From contig CAZHDW010000024.1 of NCBI GenBank assembly GCA_964531265.1, forward strand, positions 1 to 23,907: a DNA stretch of 23,907 nucleotides, in the 5' to 3' direction. The number at the start of each line of letters is the position of its first letter. Within the stretch, counting starts at the first letter, position 1. Below the pieces are notes generated by a model. The model made no database searches and was not told the DNA's origin. It saw only the letters and a list, made by a program, of their open reading frames with translations. This stretch comes from Hominenteromicrobium sp964531265. Lineage in GTDB: Bacteria; Bacillota; Clostridia; Oscillospirales; Acutalibacteraceae. A program made the position numbers and the translations under genes. Positions 8,480 to 15,256 of this stretch are shown piece after piece.

Positions 8480-8985
8480 GGTCTTGTGTGATCTGTGCTG
8501 TAACAGCACTCATCGTATTAACGGGATTTATAAAGAGCTTGCCGGTATTTGATTTATTTATTGAAGGCGCAAAAAGTGGGGCCATAGCCGCAAAAACGCT
8601 TATGCCGACTCTTGTGGGGCTGATAGTCGCTATAACCATGCTCAGAGAGTCCGGCTTTCTCGATATGATAGCAGCCGCAATAGAGCCCATGATTTCCGGG
8701 ACAGGCATAGATTCCGAGCTGCTGCCGCTAATTCTTCTTCGTCCTCTCTCCGGCAGTGGAGCCATATCATACGTAACAGAGCTGTATTCAACATACGGAG
8801 GGGATGCGGAAATATCAAAATTAGCTGCAATAATGGCCTCATCCACTGAGACGACCTTCTACGCCGCTGCTGTATACTTTGGCGGACGGGGATATAAATC
8901 CATAAAATACACCATACCGGCTGCCCTTTGCGGAGATGCAACTACAGTAATACTGGCAATAGCTTCAATAAAGCTTTTAGGCTGA
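8461..8985 (+). CDS. spmB: Spore maturation protein B
   Basis: Partner of SpmA, also a Gate-domain membrane protein acting in spore core dehydration. The 174-residue protein has hydrophobic segments at about 9-26, 45-65 and the last 25 residues, and the conserved stretch LRPLSGSGA followed by ASSTETTFYAAAVYFG. The ATG at 8461 gives a 19-base overlap with spmA; an ATG at 8467 is an alternative start. No dacF or other wall-hydrolase gene is adjacent, unlike the Bacillus arrangement. Confidence 0.93.
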   Translation: MHMEKIGSCVICAVTALIVLTGFIKSLPVFDLFIEGAKSGAIAAKTLMPTLVGLIVAITMLRESGFLDMIAAAIEPMISGTGIDSELLPLILLRPLSGSGAISYVTELYSTYGGDAEISKLAAIMASSTETTFYAAAVYFGGRGYKSIKYTIPAALCGDATTVILAIASIKLLG

Positions 8986-9015
8986 AAGCAAAAACGACCG
9001 GCACGCAGCTTTTCA

Positions 9016-9060
9016 TTGTAAAACATACTGACTTGTGTTATACTAAACTCAAGTTAGTAT
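9016..9060 (+). promoter_or_regulatory. coaX promoter with overlapping inverted-repeat operator
   Basis: TTGTAA (9016-9021) and TATACT (9039-9044) are 17 bases apart, and TGT just before the -10 makes an extended -10 element. A perfect inverted repeat, ATACTAA (9040-9046) and TTAGTAT (9054-9060) with a seven-base centre, overlaps the -10 and the expected start of transcription. This is the position of a repressor operator. The binding protein is not identifiable from the window. Confidence 0.65.
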
Positions 9061-9074
9061 GGGGGATGATCATT

Positions 9075-9842
9075 TTGCTGCTTACACTTGATGTAGGAAA
9101 TACCAATATAACACTTGGAGTATATGACGGCGACCAATTGCTGTTTGTGTCGAGAATAGCAACAAAGCCTGCACGAATGGAAGATCAATATGCCGCAGAG
9201 CTTCTTGCTATACTGCGTCTGTACGGAGTTGAGCCCGATGAGATAGACGGTGCTGCTCTGAGTTCCGTTGTACCTAGACTTACTGATTCATTGTCCAAAG
9301 CGATATATCGCATTTGGCATGTTAAACCGTTTGTTGTAAGCTCAGCTACAGTGCCGGAGGTTACAGTGGCTGCCGGCGTCTCAAATGAGCTTGGCGCCGA
9401 TTTGATCGTCGGAGCTGTTGCCGCAAAGCAGCTTTATCCAAGTCCATCGATAGTTATCGACATGGGTACAGCAACAACTCTAACCGGAATCAATGCTGAC
9501 GGAGATGTTTGCGGCGTAATCATTATCCCTGGCATGGGCACTTCACTTGATGCTCTGACAAACGGCGCTGCACAGCTCTCGTCGGTCAGTCTGCAGGCTC
9601 CGCCCAATGTCCTTGGAACCAATACAATGGAATGTATTCAGTCTGGCATGATATTCGGCACATCCTGTATGCTCGATGGTCTGTGTGACAGGATAGAGGA
9701 AGAAATAGGTGAGCCGTGTACAGTTGTCGCGACCGGTGGACTTGCGGGAATGGTAATTGAGCATTGCCAACGCAGAATAGTATTCAGTGACACGCTCCTG
9801 CTGGATGGCCTCAAGCTCATCTGGGAAAATCACAGAGAATAA
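9075..9842 (+). CDS. coaX: Type III pantothenate kinase
   Basis: Catalyses the first step of coenzyme A synthesis, ATP-dependent phosphorylation of pantothenate; type III enzymes need a monovalent cation and are not feedback-inhibited by CoA. The TTG at 9075 is chosen because the GGGGG run at 9061-9065 lies nine bases upstream and the product then starts MLLTLDVGNTNI, the family N-terminus; ATG 9066 would touch the ribosome binding site. The 255 residues fit the family. Motifs are Asp6 in the phosphate-binding DVGNTN loop, catalytic Asp109 in GADLI, and DMGTATT at 129-135 of the ASKHA fold. It has its own promoter and terminator, so it is probably monocistronic despite following spmB. Confidence 0.96.
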   Translation: MLLTLDVGNTNITLGVYDGDQLLFVSRIATKPARMEDQYAAELLAILRLYGVEPDEIDGAALSSVVPRLTDSLSKAIYRIWHVKPFVVSSATVPEVTVAAGVSNELGADLIVGAVAAKQLYPSPSIVIDMGTATTLTGINADGDVCGVIIIPGMGTSLDALTNGAAQLSSVSLQAPPNVLGTNTMECIQSGMIFGTSCMLDGLCDRIEEEIGEPCTVVATGGLAGMVIEHCQRRIVFSDTLLLDGLKLIWENHRE

Positions 9843-9855
9843 CAGAGTTTTCTCT

Positions 9856-9887
9856 GACGGAATCACTTAGGTGGTTCCGTCTTTTTT
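9856..9887 (+). terminator. Rho-independent terminator of coaX
   Basis: GACGGAA (9856-9862) pairs with TTCCGTC (9875-9881), with an inner CAC/GTG stem and TTAG loop, followed directly by six T residues. It starts 13 bases after the coaX stop. Confidence 0.92.
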
Positions 9888-9919
9888 GCGTGTTTTTCCT
9901 TATATTTCGACAAGCTTTA

Positions 9920-9948
9920 TTGCTTTTTTCAATAAAACATGCTATGCT
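9920..9948 (+). promoter_or_regulatory. Probable promoter of the fruK-AEC operon
   Basis: TTGCTT (9920-9925) and TATGCT (9943-9948) are 17 bases apart, with TGC immediately before the -10 giving an extended -10 element. It lies between the coaX terminator and the kinase start. Confidence 0.5.
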
Positions 9949-10004
9949 GTAAATCACTAAACATGTTCCTTAACCGGAATAACAGATTTGAGGTTAACTA
10001 CACA

Positions 10005-10931
10005 ATGATATATACTGTTACACTCAATCCTGCCATAGATTGTGTGCTTTCGCTCGATGAGCTATGCTTGGGTGCAGTCAACCGAGCAGGGAAAGAAGCA
10101 CTGGTTATCGGAGGTAAGGGCATTAATGTTTCGATAATGCTAAATAACCTCAATACGAAGAGCCGAGCCATGGGCTTTATCGCAGGCTTTACAGGCAGGG
10201 CTCTGAACGACGAGGTTGAACAAATGGGAATCAGTACTGATTTCGTCACCGTGAAAAACGGTTTTACGCGAGTCAATATTAAGCTTCATGCGAAAGATGA
10301 AACAGAGATAAACGGTAACGGCCCGGATATTTCCGAGGAAAACCTGAACGAGCTTCTTGAGAAGCTAAATGTTCTTGAAAGCGGCGATACAGTCGTATTG
10401 TCTGGAAGTGTGCCAAAAACAGTGCCTCAGGATTTTTATGCCATAATAGCGAAAAAAGCCAAAAGTCATGACGCTCACATCGTCGCGGATGCCTCCGGAG
10501 AGCTATTGCGAGGAGTTCTTCCGTATAATCCACTGCTAATAAAGCCAAACAGGGATGAGCTTGCTGACTTTTTCGGTGAGTCAATGGATTCTCGGGATAA
10601 GGTGATTTGTGCCGCTGAAAAGCTTCAAAGGCTCGGCGCACGTAACGTAATAGTTTCAATGGCAGGTGATGGCGCGATCCTATATACTGAACAGGGAGAG
10701 ATATACACAGCTCCCGCTGCAAAGGGAACGGTTATCAATTCCGTCGGAGCCGGAGATTCAATGCTTGCAGGCTTTCTTGCAGCACGTGAGAATGGTTCTG
10801 GGTATGCCGAAGCGCTCGCAATGGGTACTGCCGCCGGTGGAGCTACCGCGTTTTCTGTCGGTATTGCGGAGCATCAAAAAGTCATGGTCGTTTATGAGTC
10901 TGTAAAATCGGAGGTACGTCATGTTAAATAG
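10005..10931 (+). CDS. fruK: 1-phosphofructokinase family sugar-phosphate kinase
   Basis: PfkB-fold kinase, most likely converting fructose 1-phosphate to fructose 1,6-bisphosphate. The ATG at 10005 has a GAGG site upstream and gives 308 residues with the family N-terminus MIYTVTLNPAID. Substrate-binding GGKGINVS is at 36-43, VLSGSVP in the middle, the LIKPNRDEL segment follows, and the catalytic base Asp251 lies in GAGDS. No fruA transporter or fruR regulator is adjacent, so the source of fructose 1-phosphate is unclear. Tagatose-6-phosphate kinase (LacC) is a close relative and cannot be excluded. The downstream AEC permease overlaps its end by 11 bases. Confidence 0.85.
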   Translation: MIYTVTLNPAIDCVLSLDELCLGAVNRAGKEALVIGGKGINVSIMLNNLNTKSRAMGFIAGFTGRALNDEVEQMGISTDFVTVKNGFTRVNIKLHAKDETEINGNGPDISEENLNELLEKLNVLESGDTVVLSGSVPKTVPQDFYAIIAKKAKSHDAHIVADASGELLRGVLPYNPLLIKPNRDELADFFGESMDSRDKVICAAEKLQRLGARNVIVSMAGDGAILYTEQGEIYTAPAAKGTVINSVGAGDSMLAGFLAARENGSGYAEALAMGTAAGGATAFSVGIAEHQKVMVVYESVKSEVRHVK

Positions 10932-11865
10932 TTTTCTCGTCGCACTCAATGCTATAATGCCCACTTTTCTGATACTTACGTTCGGTTATCTGCTGAGGCA
11001 TTTCAACTTTGTTTCGGACGAATACCTGAAAAAGACCAACAGTCTTACCTTCAAATTCTTTCTTCCGGCAATGCTTTTCAACAACATTTATAAGACAAAT
11101 TTGTTGGAATTATTCGACGGCAAGATGTTTGTTTTCGCTGTCGGAAGTCTGCTGCTGCTCTATATTATGCTGTGTATTATTGTACCGCGTGTTGTAAAGG
11201 AACCAAAGCAGCGCGGAGTCATCATCCAGGCTATTTTCAGAAGCAACTATGTTATCTTTGGTGTCAGCTTAGTAACTAATGTTTTCGGAGCTGAGCATGC
11301 CGCCGTTGCATCCGTGCTCAGTGCGGTTCTTGTTCCGATGTATAACACCCTGTCCGTTGTTGCTCTTGCGGTATATACAAGCGGTGAAAAAGTCAACATC
11401 GGTGCTACCGCCGCTAAGGTTGCCAAAAATCCGTTGATAATCGCTACCCTGCTCGGTATAGCGGTTTCATTTGCCGGTATCAGATTTCCTGCCTTTGTGG
11501 AAACCACAATAAACGACATTGCCAAAATCGCAACACCGCTCGCAATGATAGTTCTCGGCGGTGACTTCCGATTCAGAAAGCTCAAGGGAAATATCAGCAA
11601 GGCGGCTGTCGTTGTCGCATTTAAGCTTGTTATTATCCCTCTCATCTTTATTCCGCTGGCCATTATGTCCGGTATCAGAGGAGCCAATTTGCTCGCCCTG
11701 TCACTGGCATGGGAAACCCCCACGGCAGTTTCAAGCTATATCATGGCTCAGGAGGCCGGTGCAGACGGAGAACTGGCAGGTCAGCTCGTTGTATTGAGCT
11801 CCGTGTGCTGCATTCCGACTGTTTTCCTTATGATCTTTATTTTAAAGAGCTTTGCTCTTCTGTAA
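10921..11865 (+). CDS. AEC (auxin efflux carrier) family transporter
   Basis: Integral membrane permease of the AEC family, which in bacteria moves organic acids such as malate and malonate. The 314-residue protein has about ten hydrophobic segments in two five-helix bundles. The first begins MLNSFLVALNAIMPTFLILTF-like in style, and the second half contains AMIVLGGDFRF and LSLAWETPTAVSSYIMA, the latter matching the conserved family region near helix 8. GGAGG lies seven bases before the ATG, inside the kinase gene, and the two reading frames overlap by 11 bases, so expression is coupled. Substrate is not predictable. Confidence 0.88.
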   Translation: MLNSFLVALNAIMPTFLILTFGYLLRHFNFVSDEYLKKTNSLTFKFFLPAMLFNNIYKTNLLELFDGKMFVFAVGSLLLLYIMLCIIVPRVVKEPKQRGVIIQAIFRSNYVIFGVSLVTNVFGAEHAAVASVLSAVLVPMYNTLSVVALAVYTSGEKVNIGATAAKVAKNPLIIATLLGIAVSFAGIRFPAFVETTINDIAKIATPLAMIVLGGDFRFRKLKGNISKAAVVVAFKLVIIPLIFIPLAIMSGIRGANLLALSLAWETPTAVSSYIMAQEAGADGELAGQLVVLSSVCCIPTVFLMIFILKSFALL

Positions 11866-11894
11866 TACTATAATTTTGAAACGGAATGGTAGAT

Positions 11895-13007
11895 ATGATA
11901 AACACCGAAAGGCTGATTAAGCTGTTTTCGGACCTCGTGTCGATCGACAGCCCGACTCTCGGAGAAAGACAGGCCTCAGAATATGTTAAGTCAAAGCTTC
12001 AAGAGCTCGGTGCGGAGTACTATGAGGATGATGCCGGCACACAGATCGGTGGCGAATGTGGTAATATCTTTGCCGAAATACCGGGTCATAACAGCAGCAA
12101 AGAGCCGATACTGCTTTGCACGCACCTCGATACCGTTGATCCGTCTAAGGGTAAGATGGCTATAGTGCATTCGGATGGTAAAATAACAAGCACCGGAAGC
12201 ACCGTTCTCGGGGCAGATGATTTTTCAGGCGTTGCCGCAATACTCGAAGTGCTCACCGAGCTTAAGGAGAACAATGAGGATCATCGTCCTGTGGAGCTGA
12301 TTTTCTCTGTTGCCGAGGAGAGCTATTGTACCGGAATAAGATATTTTGATTTTTCAAAGTGCAAATCCAAAATCGGCTTTGTTCTTGACCTTACCGGTGT
12401 CGTTGGCACGGTAGCGGTTTCTGCACCAACTATACTGTCATTTGAGATTACACTTCATGGCAAGGCAGCTCATGCAGGCTTTACACCTGAGTTGGGAATT
12501 AATACCGTTACAGCCGGTGCTAATGCAATATCAAAGCTGCAGCAGGGTAGGCTAGACAGCGCTACCACGTTGAATTTTGGCGTGATTACGGCCGGAAAGG
12601 CTCCGAATATCGTATCGGATGAGTTTATTCTGCGAGGGGAAATACGCTGCGCAGAGCATCAGCGGGCAATAGATATTTATAAGCATGTTTGCGATACCTT
12701 CAGAAACGAAGCCGCAGCCATCGGGGCTGAAGCTAAATTCTCTCACGACATACCGATACACGCCTATAGGGTTGAAAATGACAGTACCGCTCTGGCTATG
12801 TTCTCAAGTGCCTGTAATCAGTGCGGCTTTAACATTCAGAAGACGGACACTTTTGGTGGCAGTGATAACGCAGCGCTGAAGGTCAACGGCTTTGACAGCA
12901 TTGTCATTGCAAATGCAATGTTTAATTGTCACAGCACCGATGAGTACACGACAGTTTCCGACATGTCAAAAACGGCGGAGATAGTTTATCATTTACTTAA
13001 AAATTGA
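11895..13007 (+). CDS. M20 family peptidase, PepT-like
   Basis: Cytoplasmic zinc peptidase, closest in style to the peptidase T/PepT2 group that trims tripeptides. The ATG at 11895 gives 370 residues and a start MINTERLIKLFSDLV typical of the group; ATG 11886 is directly preceded by GGA and less likely. Ligands are His77 and Asp79 (CTHLDTVDP), Asp108 (GADDFSG), Glu141-Glu142 (VAEESYCTG) and His346 (NCHSTDEY). The dimerisation domain includes AAHAGFTPELGINTV. It follows the AEC permease by 29 bases, so it may be in the same transcript. It is the second M20 enzyme in the window and only distantly like the first. Confidence 0.9.
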   Translation: MINTERLIKLFSDLVSIDSPTLGERQASEYVKSKLQELGAEYYEDDAGTQIGGECGNIFAEIPGHNSSKEPILLCTHLDTVDPSKGKMAIVHSDGKITSTGSTVLGADDFSGVAAILEVLTELKENNEDHRPVELIFSVAEESYCTGIRYFDFSKCKSKIGFVLDLTGVVGTVAVSAPTILSFEITLHGKAAHAGFTPELGINTVTAGANAISKLQQGRLDSATTLNFGVITAGKAPNIVSDEFILRGEIRCAEHQRAIDIYKHVCDTFRNEAAAIGAEAKFSHDIPIHAYRVENDSTALAMFSSACNQCGFNIQKTDTFGGSDNAALKVNGFDSIVIANAMFNCHSTDEYTTVSDMSKTAEIVYHLLKN

Positions 13008-13025
13008 TTTTTGGGGGGTAGAGAG

Positions 13026-13640
13026 TTGAAAATACCGCTTTCATATCAGAAAACAGAATACGATTGTGGCCCTACCACGCTTATGAATGCATTCAGTTAT
13101 CTTTTTGAGCGTGAAAGCATTCCACCGGAGCTTCTCAAGGCTGTTATGCTGTATTCTTTGGACTCTTATAATGTTCGCGGAGAATATGCGAGAGAGGGAA
13201 CTTCACGCATGGCTATGGAGTTTATATCCGGATGGATAGACCATTTCGGTCAATCAAAGAAATTTCCGATACACAGTGAATATCTTTCCGGCTCCGAGGT
13301 CTTTTTAGACCCGAACAGTCGAATAGTGGAGGCCCTGCAGCAGGGAGCGGTTGTTGTTGCGAGAGTAATGTATGATTGCTGGCACTATGTGTTGATTACC
13401 GGATATAAGAAAAATTCCGTTTATATTTTCGACCCCTATTATCGACGCAAGCCCTTTAAGTACCCGGGTATCGAAATGATATGGGACAGACCCCTAAGAC
13501 ATAACAGAAGAGTAAGAGTTGACCTCCTGAATGCAGAGGGGGATACTCCATATGCCTTTGGAAACATGGATATTCGTGAGGCAGTGCTGTTCTTTAATAC
13601 CGAGCACACAAACAGATGGAGTGTGAAAGATGAAATTTGA
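13026..13640 (+). CDS. Stand-alone C39-like papain-fold cysteine peptidase
   Basis: Predicted cysteine peptidase of the C39-like superfamily. The TTG at 13026 is seven bases after a GGGGGG run; an earlier TTG at 13011 overlaps it. The 204-residue product shows Gln8 (oxyanion), catalytic Cys14 in YDCGPTTLMNA, His120 in CWHYVLITGY and Asp136 in FDPYYR, in the canonical order. Bacteriocin C39 domains are normally fused to an ABC transporter, but here no membrane or ATPase segment exists and no leader-peptide precursor is seen nearby. There is no signal peptide, so it is probably intracellular. Eighteen bases separate it from the peptidase gene upstream, and the next gene overlaps it by 11 bases. 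Target unknown. Confidence 0.75.
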   Translation: MKIPLSYQKTEYDCGPTTLMNAFSYLFERESIPPELLKAVMLYSLDSYNVRGEYAREGTSRMAMEFISGWIDHFGQSKKFPIHSEYLSGSEVFLDPNSRIVEALQQGAVVVARVMYDCWHYVLITGYKKNSVYIFDPYYRRKPFKYPGIEMIWDRPLRHNRRVRVDLLNAEGDTPYAFGNMDIREAVLFFNTEHTNRWSVKDEI

Positions 13641-14148
13641 TGCGATCACTTTTGAGTTATTAACACAGTCTAATATTACCAAGGTTCGTCAAATACAGCG
13701 TGACGATATAAGCGAAGCCTTTGTGGACACTGTTGATACGATCATGGAAATCACACAATATGGACTTGACAATAACTGCAAAGGACATGCCTATACAATT
13801 AAACGTGGAAATGAGTATATTGGATTGATTTTGCTTGGAGAAGCGCTTGAATGGGATACCGACCCCGAAGAAATGAAAGGCGTTCCTTTTTATCGACTCA
13901 TGGGGTTCGTCATCGACAAGCGTTATCGAAAACGTGGCATTGGCGGTTATGTTTTAGAAAAAGCAATTGACATGATCTACACTGAATTTGGCGTTCGTCC
14001 CATTGCACTTGGCGTCCACAAAGACAATTTCGGTGCGGAACGCTTTTATCTTAACCACGGTTTCCACAAAACAGATGTTATGGAGGGCAACGACTATTAC
14101 TACTTGCGGTATCCGAACGAAAACCGTTTGCATTTTGAGGAGGCGTAA
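13630..14148 (+). CDS. GNAT family N-acetyltransferase
   Basis: Acetyl-CoA-dependent acetyltransferase of 172 residues. Motif A is clear: the strand GFVIDKRY leads into the pyrophosphate-binding loop RKRGIGGYV at about 100-108, followed by ALGVHKDNFGAERFYLNHGF, the motif-B region with the conserved asparagine and tyrosine. Start overlaps the C39 gene by 11 bases, and the GAGGAGG inside its 3' end serves the next reading frame. Neighbouring remains of a nucleotidyltransferase suggest a small-molecule or antibiotic-modifying cluster, but substrate specificity cannot be read from the sequence. The codon choice (many CGT and CGA arginines) differs somewhat from the carAB region. Confidence 0.85.
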   Translation: MKFDAITFELLTQSNITKVRQIQRDDISEAFVDTVDTIMEITQYGLDNNCKGHAYTIKRGNEYIGLILLGEALEWDTDPEEMKGVPFYRLMGFVIDKRYRKRGIGGYVLEKAIDMIYTEFGVRPIALGVHKDNFGAERFYLNHGFHKTDVMEGNDYYYLRYPNENRLHFEEA

Positions 14149-14150
14149 AA

Positions 14151-14737
14151 ATGTCAGAAGCTTATTACAAGCCTTGCAAAGAGCTTGCTATCAATACGAT
14201 GGTTCGTGAAATCAGCAGTGTCCTCTCGGATTGCGAACCGTCATTTATTTGTATGGCTCGTCTGTTCTGAACGATTTCAGATTGGGATGGAGCGACCTGG
14301 ATATTCTTGTATTGACGAGCAAACAAATCACAGAGGAACAGGCAAAAACGCTTGTTGGACTTCGTGAGGCTATGCTTGCAGATGAGCCTTATAATCCCTA
14401 TTACTGTTCTTTTGAGGGTGGGATGCTCACATTGGATGCGTTCCTCTCAAAGGAAACTGACCGGGTGGTCTACTGGAGTACGAGCGGAGAACGCATTACC
14501 GATCGTTATGCGTTTGATAGTTTTGGTATGGCAGAGCTGGTAGGAAGCAGTGTTCTTTTGCACGGAAAGGATACCAGAAGCAAACTGAGCTATCCTGCTT
14601 TTCAAGAGCTGTATGCCGATGTAAAACGCCACTATGAAACGATCAGGCAATATGCGCATACTACCGGACGCAGCCTCTACTCATATTGTACAAAAAAGAT
14701 GTGTCACCACAACTGTGACACATCTTTCATGTTTTAA
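14151..14737 (+). pseudogene. Aminoglycoside-type nucleotidyltransferase, frameshifted and 3'-truncated
   Basis: Two adjacent reading frames together encode the front of a nucleotidyltransferase. The ATG at 14151, with a good GGAGG eight bases upstream, opens a 39-codon frame ending at 14270 that reads like the family N-terminus. From about 14231-14245 the protein continues in the -1 frame as IYLYGSSVLNDFRLGWSDLD, which holds the GS...SDLD metal-binding core of the polymerase-beta nucleotidyltransferase fold. One missing base near 14240 explains the break. The 3' frame stays family-like up to GRSLYSY (about 14689) and then ends in 16 unrelated residues encoded by the terminator hairpin, so perhaps 70-100 C-terminal residues are missing. 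Likely a decayed resistance-type gene; a sequencing error could explain the frameshift but not the truncation. Confidence 0.75.
14692..14727 (-). terminator. Rho-independent terminator of the DtxR-type gene
   Basis: A perfect 13-bp stem (14695-14707 with 14715-14727) encloses a seven-base loop. Read on the minus strand it is followed by six T residues (14697-14692), and it begins 17 bases after the regulator gene's stop. On the plus strand only TTT follows, so it mainly serves the minus strand, although it also closes the decayed nucleotidyltransferase. Confidence 0.9.
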
Positions 14738-14743
14738 GGCATT

Positions 14744-15121
14744 TCAGGAATGCTCATTCATTTCTTTTACATGCTGTCTGATACGCTCGAAGCTCTCCTG
14801 GCTTATCACATGCTCTATCCTGCACGCATCCTCAATGGCAATGTCCTCAGGCACACCAAGGTAAACAAGCCAATCAGAGAGAAGCTGATGACGCTCATAC
14901 ATGCTGGAAGCAATCTCCATGCCGCGATCAGTCAGCTTGATGAAGCCATCACCATCCACTGTGATCATTTCACTTTCTCTAAGCTTTTTCATAGCAACGC
15001 TTACACTTGGCTTAGTATAGTTCAATTCAGTAGCGATATCAATGGAACGCACGTGCGCGTTTTTCTGTGACAACATGAGTATGGTTTCCAAATAGTTTTC
15101 GGCTGATTCTTGAATCTTCAC
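14744..15121 (-). CDS. DtxR/MntR-family metal-dependent transcriptional regulator
   Basis: Short DtxR-family regulator of 125 residues, without the C-terminal SH3-like domain. Residues 1-65 form a winged helix (ENYLETILMLSQK, then recognition-helix region NYTKPSVSVAMKKL). The dimerisation/metal part holds Cys and His ligands in DACRIEHVISQE at about 98-109 and a further histidine in YERHQLLSDWL, as in MntR/IdeR relatives. The GTG start at 15121 has AAGGAG eight bases upstream. It probably senses Mn(II) or Fe(II) and represses metal uptake, but no metal transporter is next to it. It has its own promoter and terminator. Confidence 0.92.
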   Translation of the reverse strand: MKIQESAENYLETILMLSQKNAHVRSIDIATELNYTKPSVSVAMKKLRESEMITVDGDGFIKLTDRGMEIASSMYERHQLLSDWLVYLGVPEDIAIEDACRIEHVISQESFERIRQHVKEMNEHS

Positions 15122-15156
15122 AATACGCTCTCCTTCGATAATCTATTAACAAGCGT

Positions 15157-15185
15157 ATTATATCATACTTCTTCGCTTATTTCAA
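15157..15185 (-). promoter_or_regulatory. Promoter of the DtxR-type gene
   Basis: On the minus strand TTGAAA (15185-15180) and a perfect TATAAT (15162-15157) are 17 bases apart, with TGA just before the -10 giving an extended -10 element. It lies about 35 bases before the GTG start. Confidence 0.75.
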
Positions 15186-15205
15186 ACACTAATGAAAAAA
15201 TTAAA

Positions 15206-15251
15206 AATGGTGCAGATATATAGTCGCTAATGGCTATGCATCTGCACCATT
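15206..15251 (-). terminator. Rho-independent terminator of glutamine synthetase III
   Basis: A perfect 12-bp stem, AATGGTGCAGAT (15206-15217) with ATCTGCACCATT (15240-15251), carries a further short inner stem. On the minus strand it is followed by TTTTTAATTTTTT. It starts six bases after the glnN stop and just upstream of the regulator promoter. Confidence 0.9.
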
Positions 15252-15256
15252 AATTA

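Noticed and set aside
15130..15185. Self-regulatory MntR/DtxR operator in the regulator's promoter
   Set aside because: Only a weak AAGCG/CGCTT pair with a large gap is present; it does not resemble a convincing metal-regulator box.
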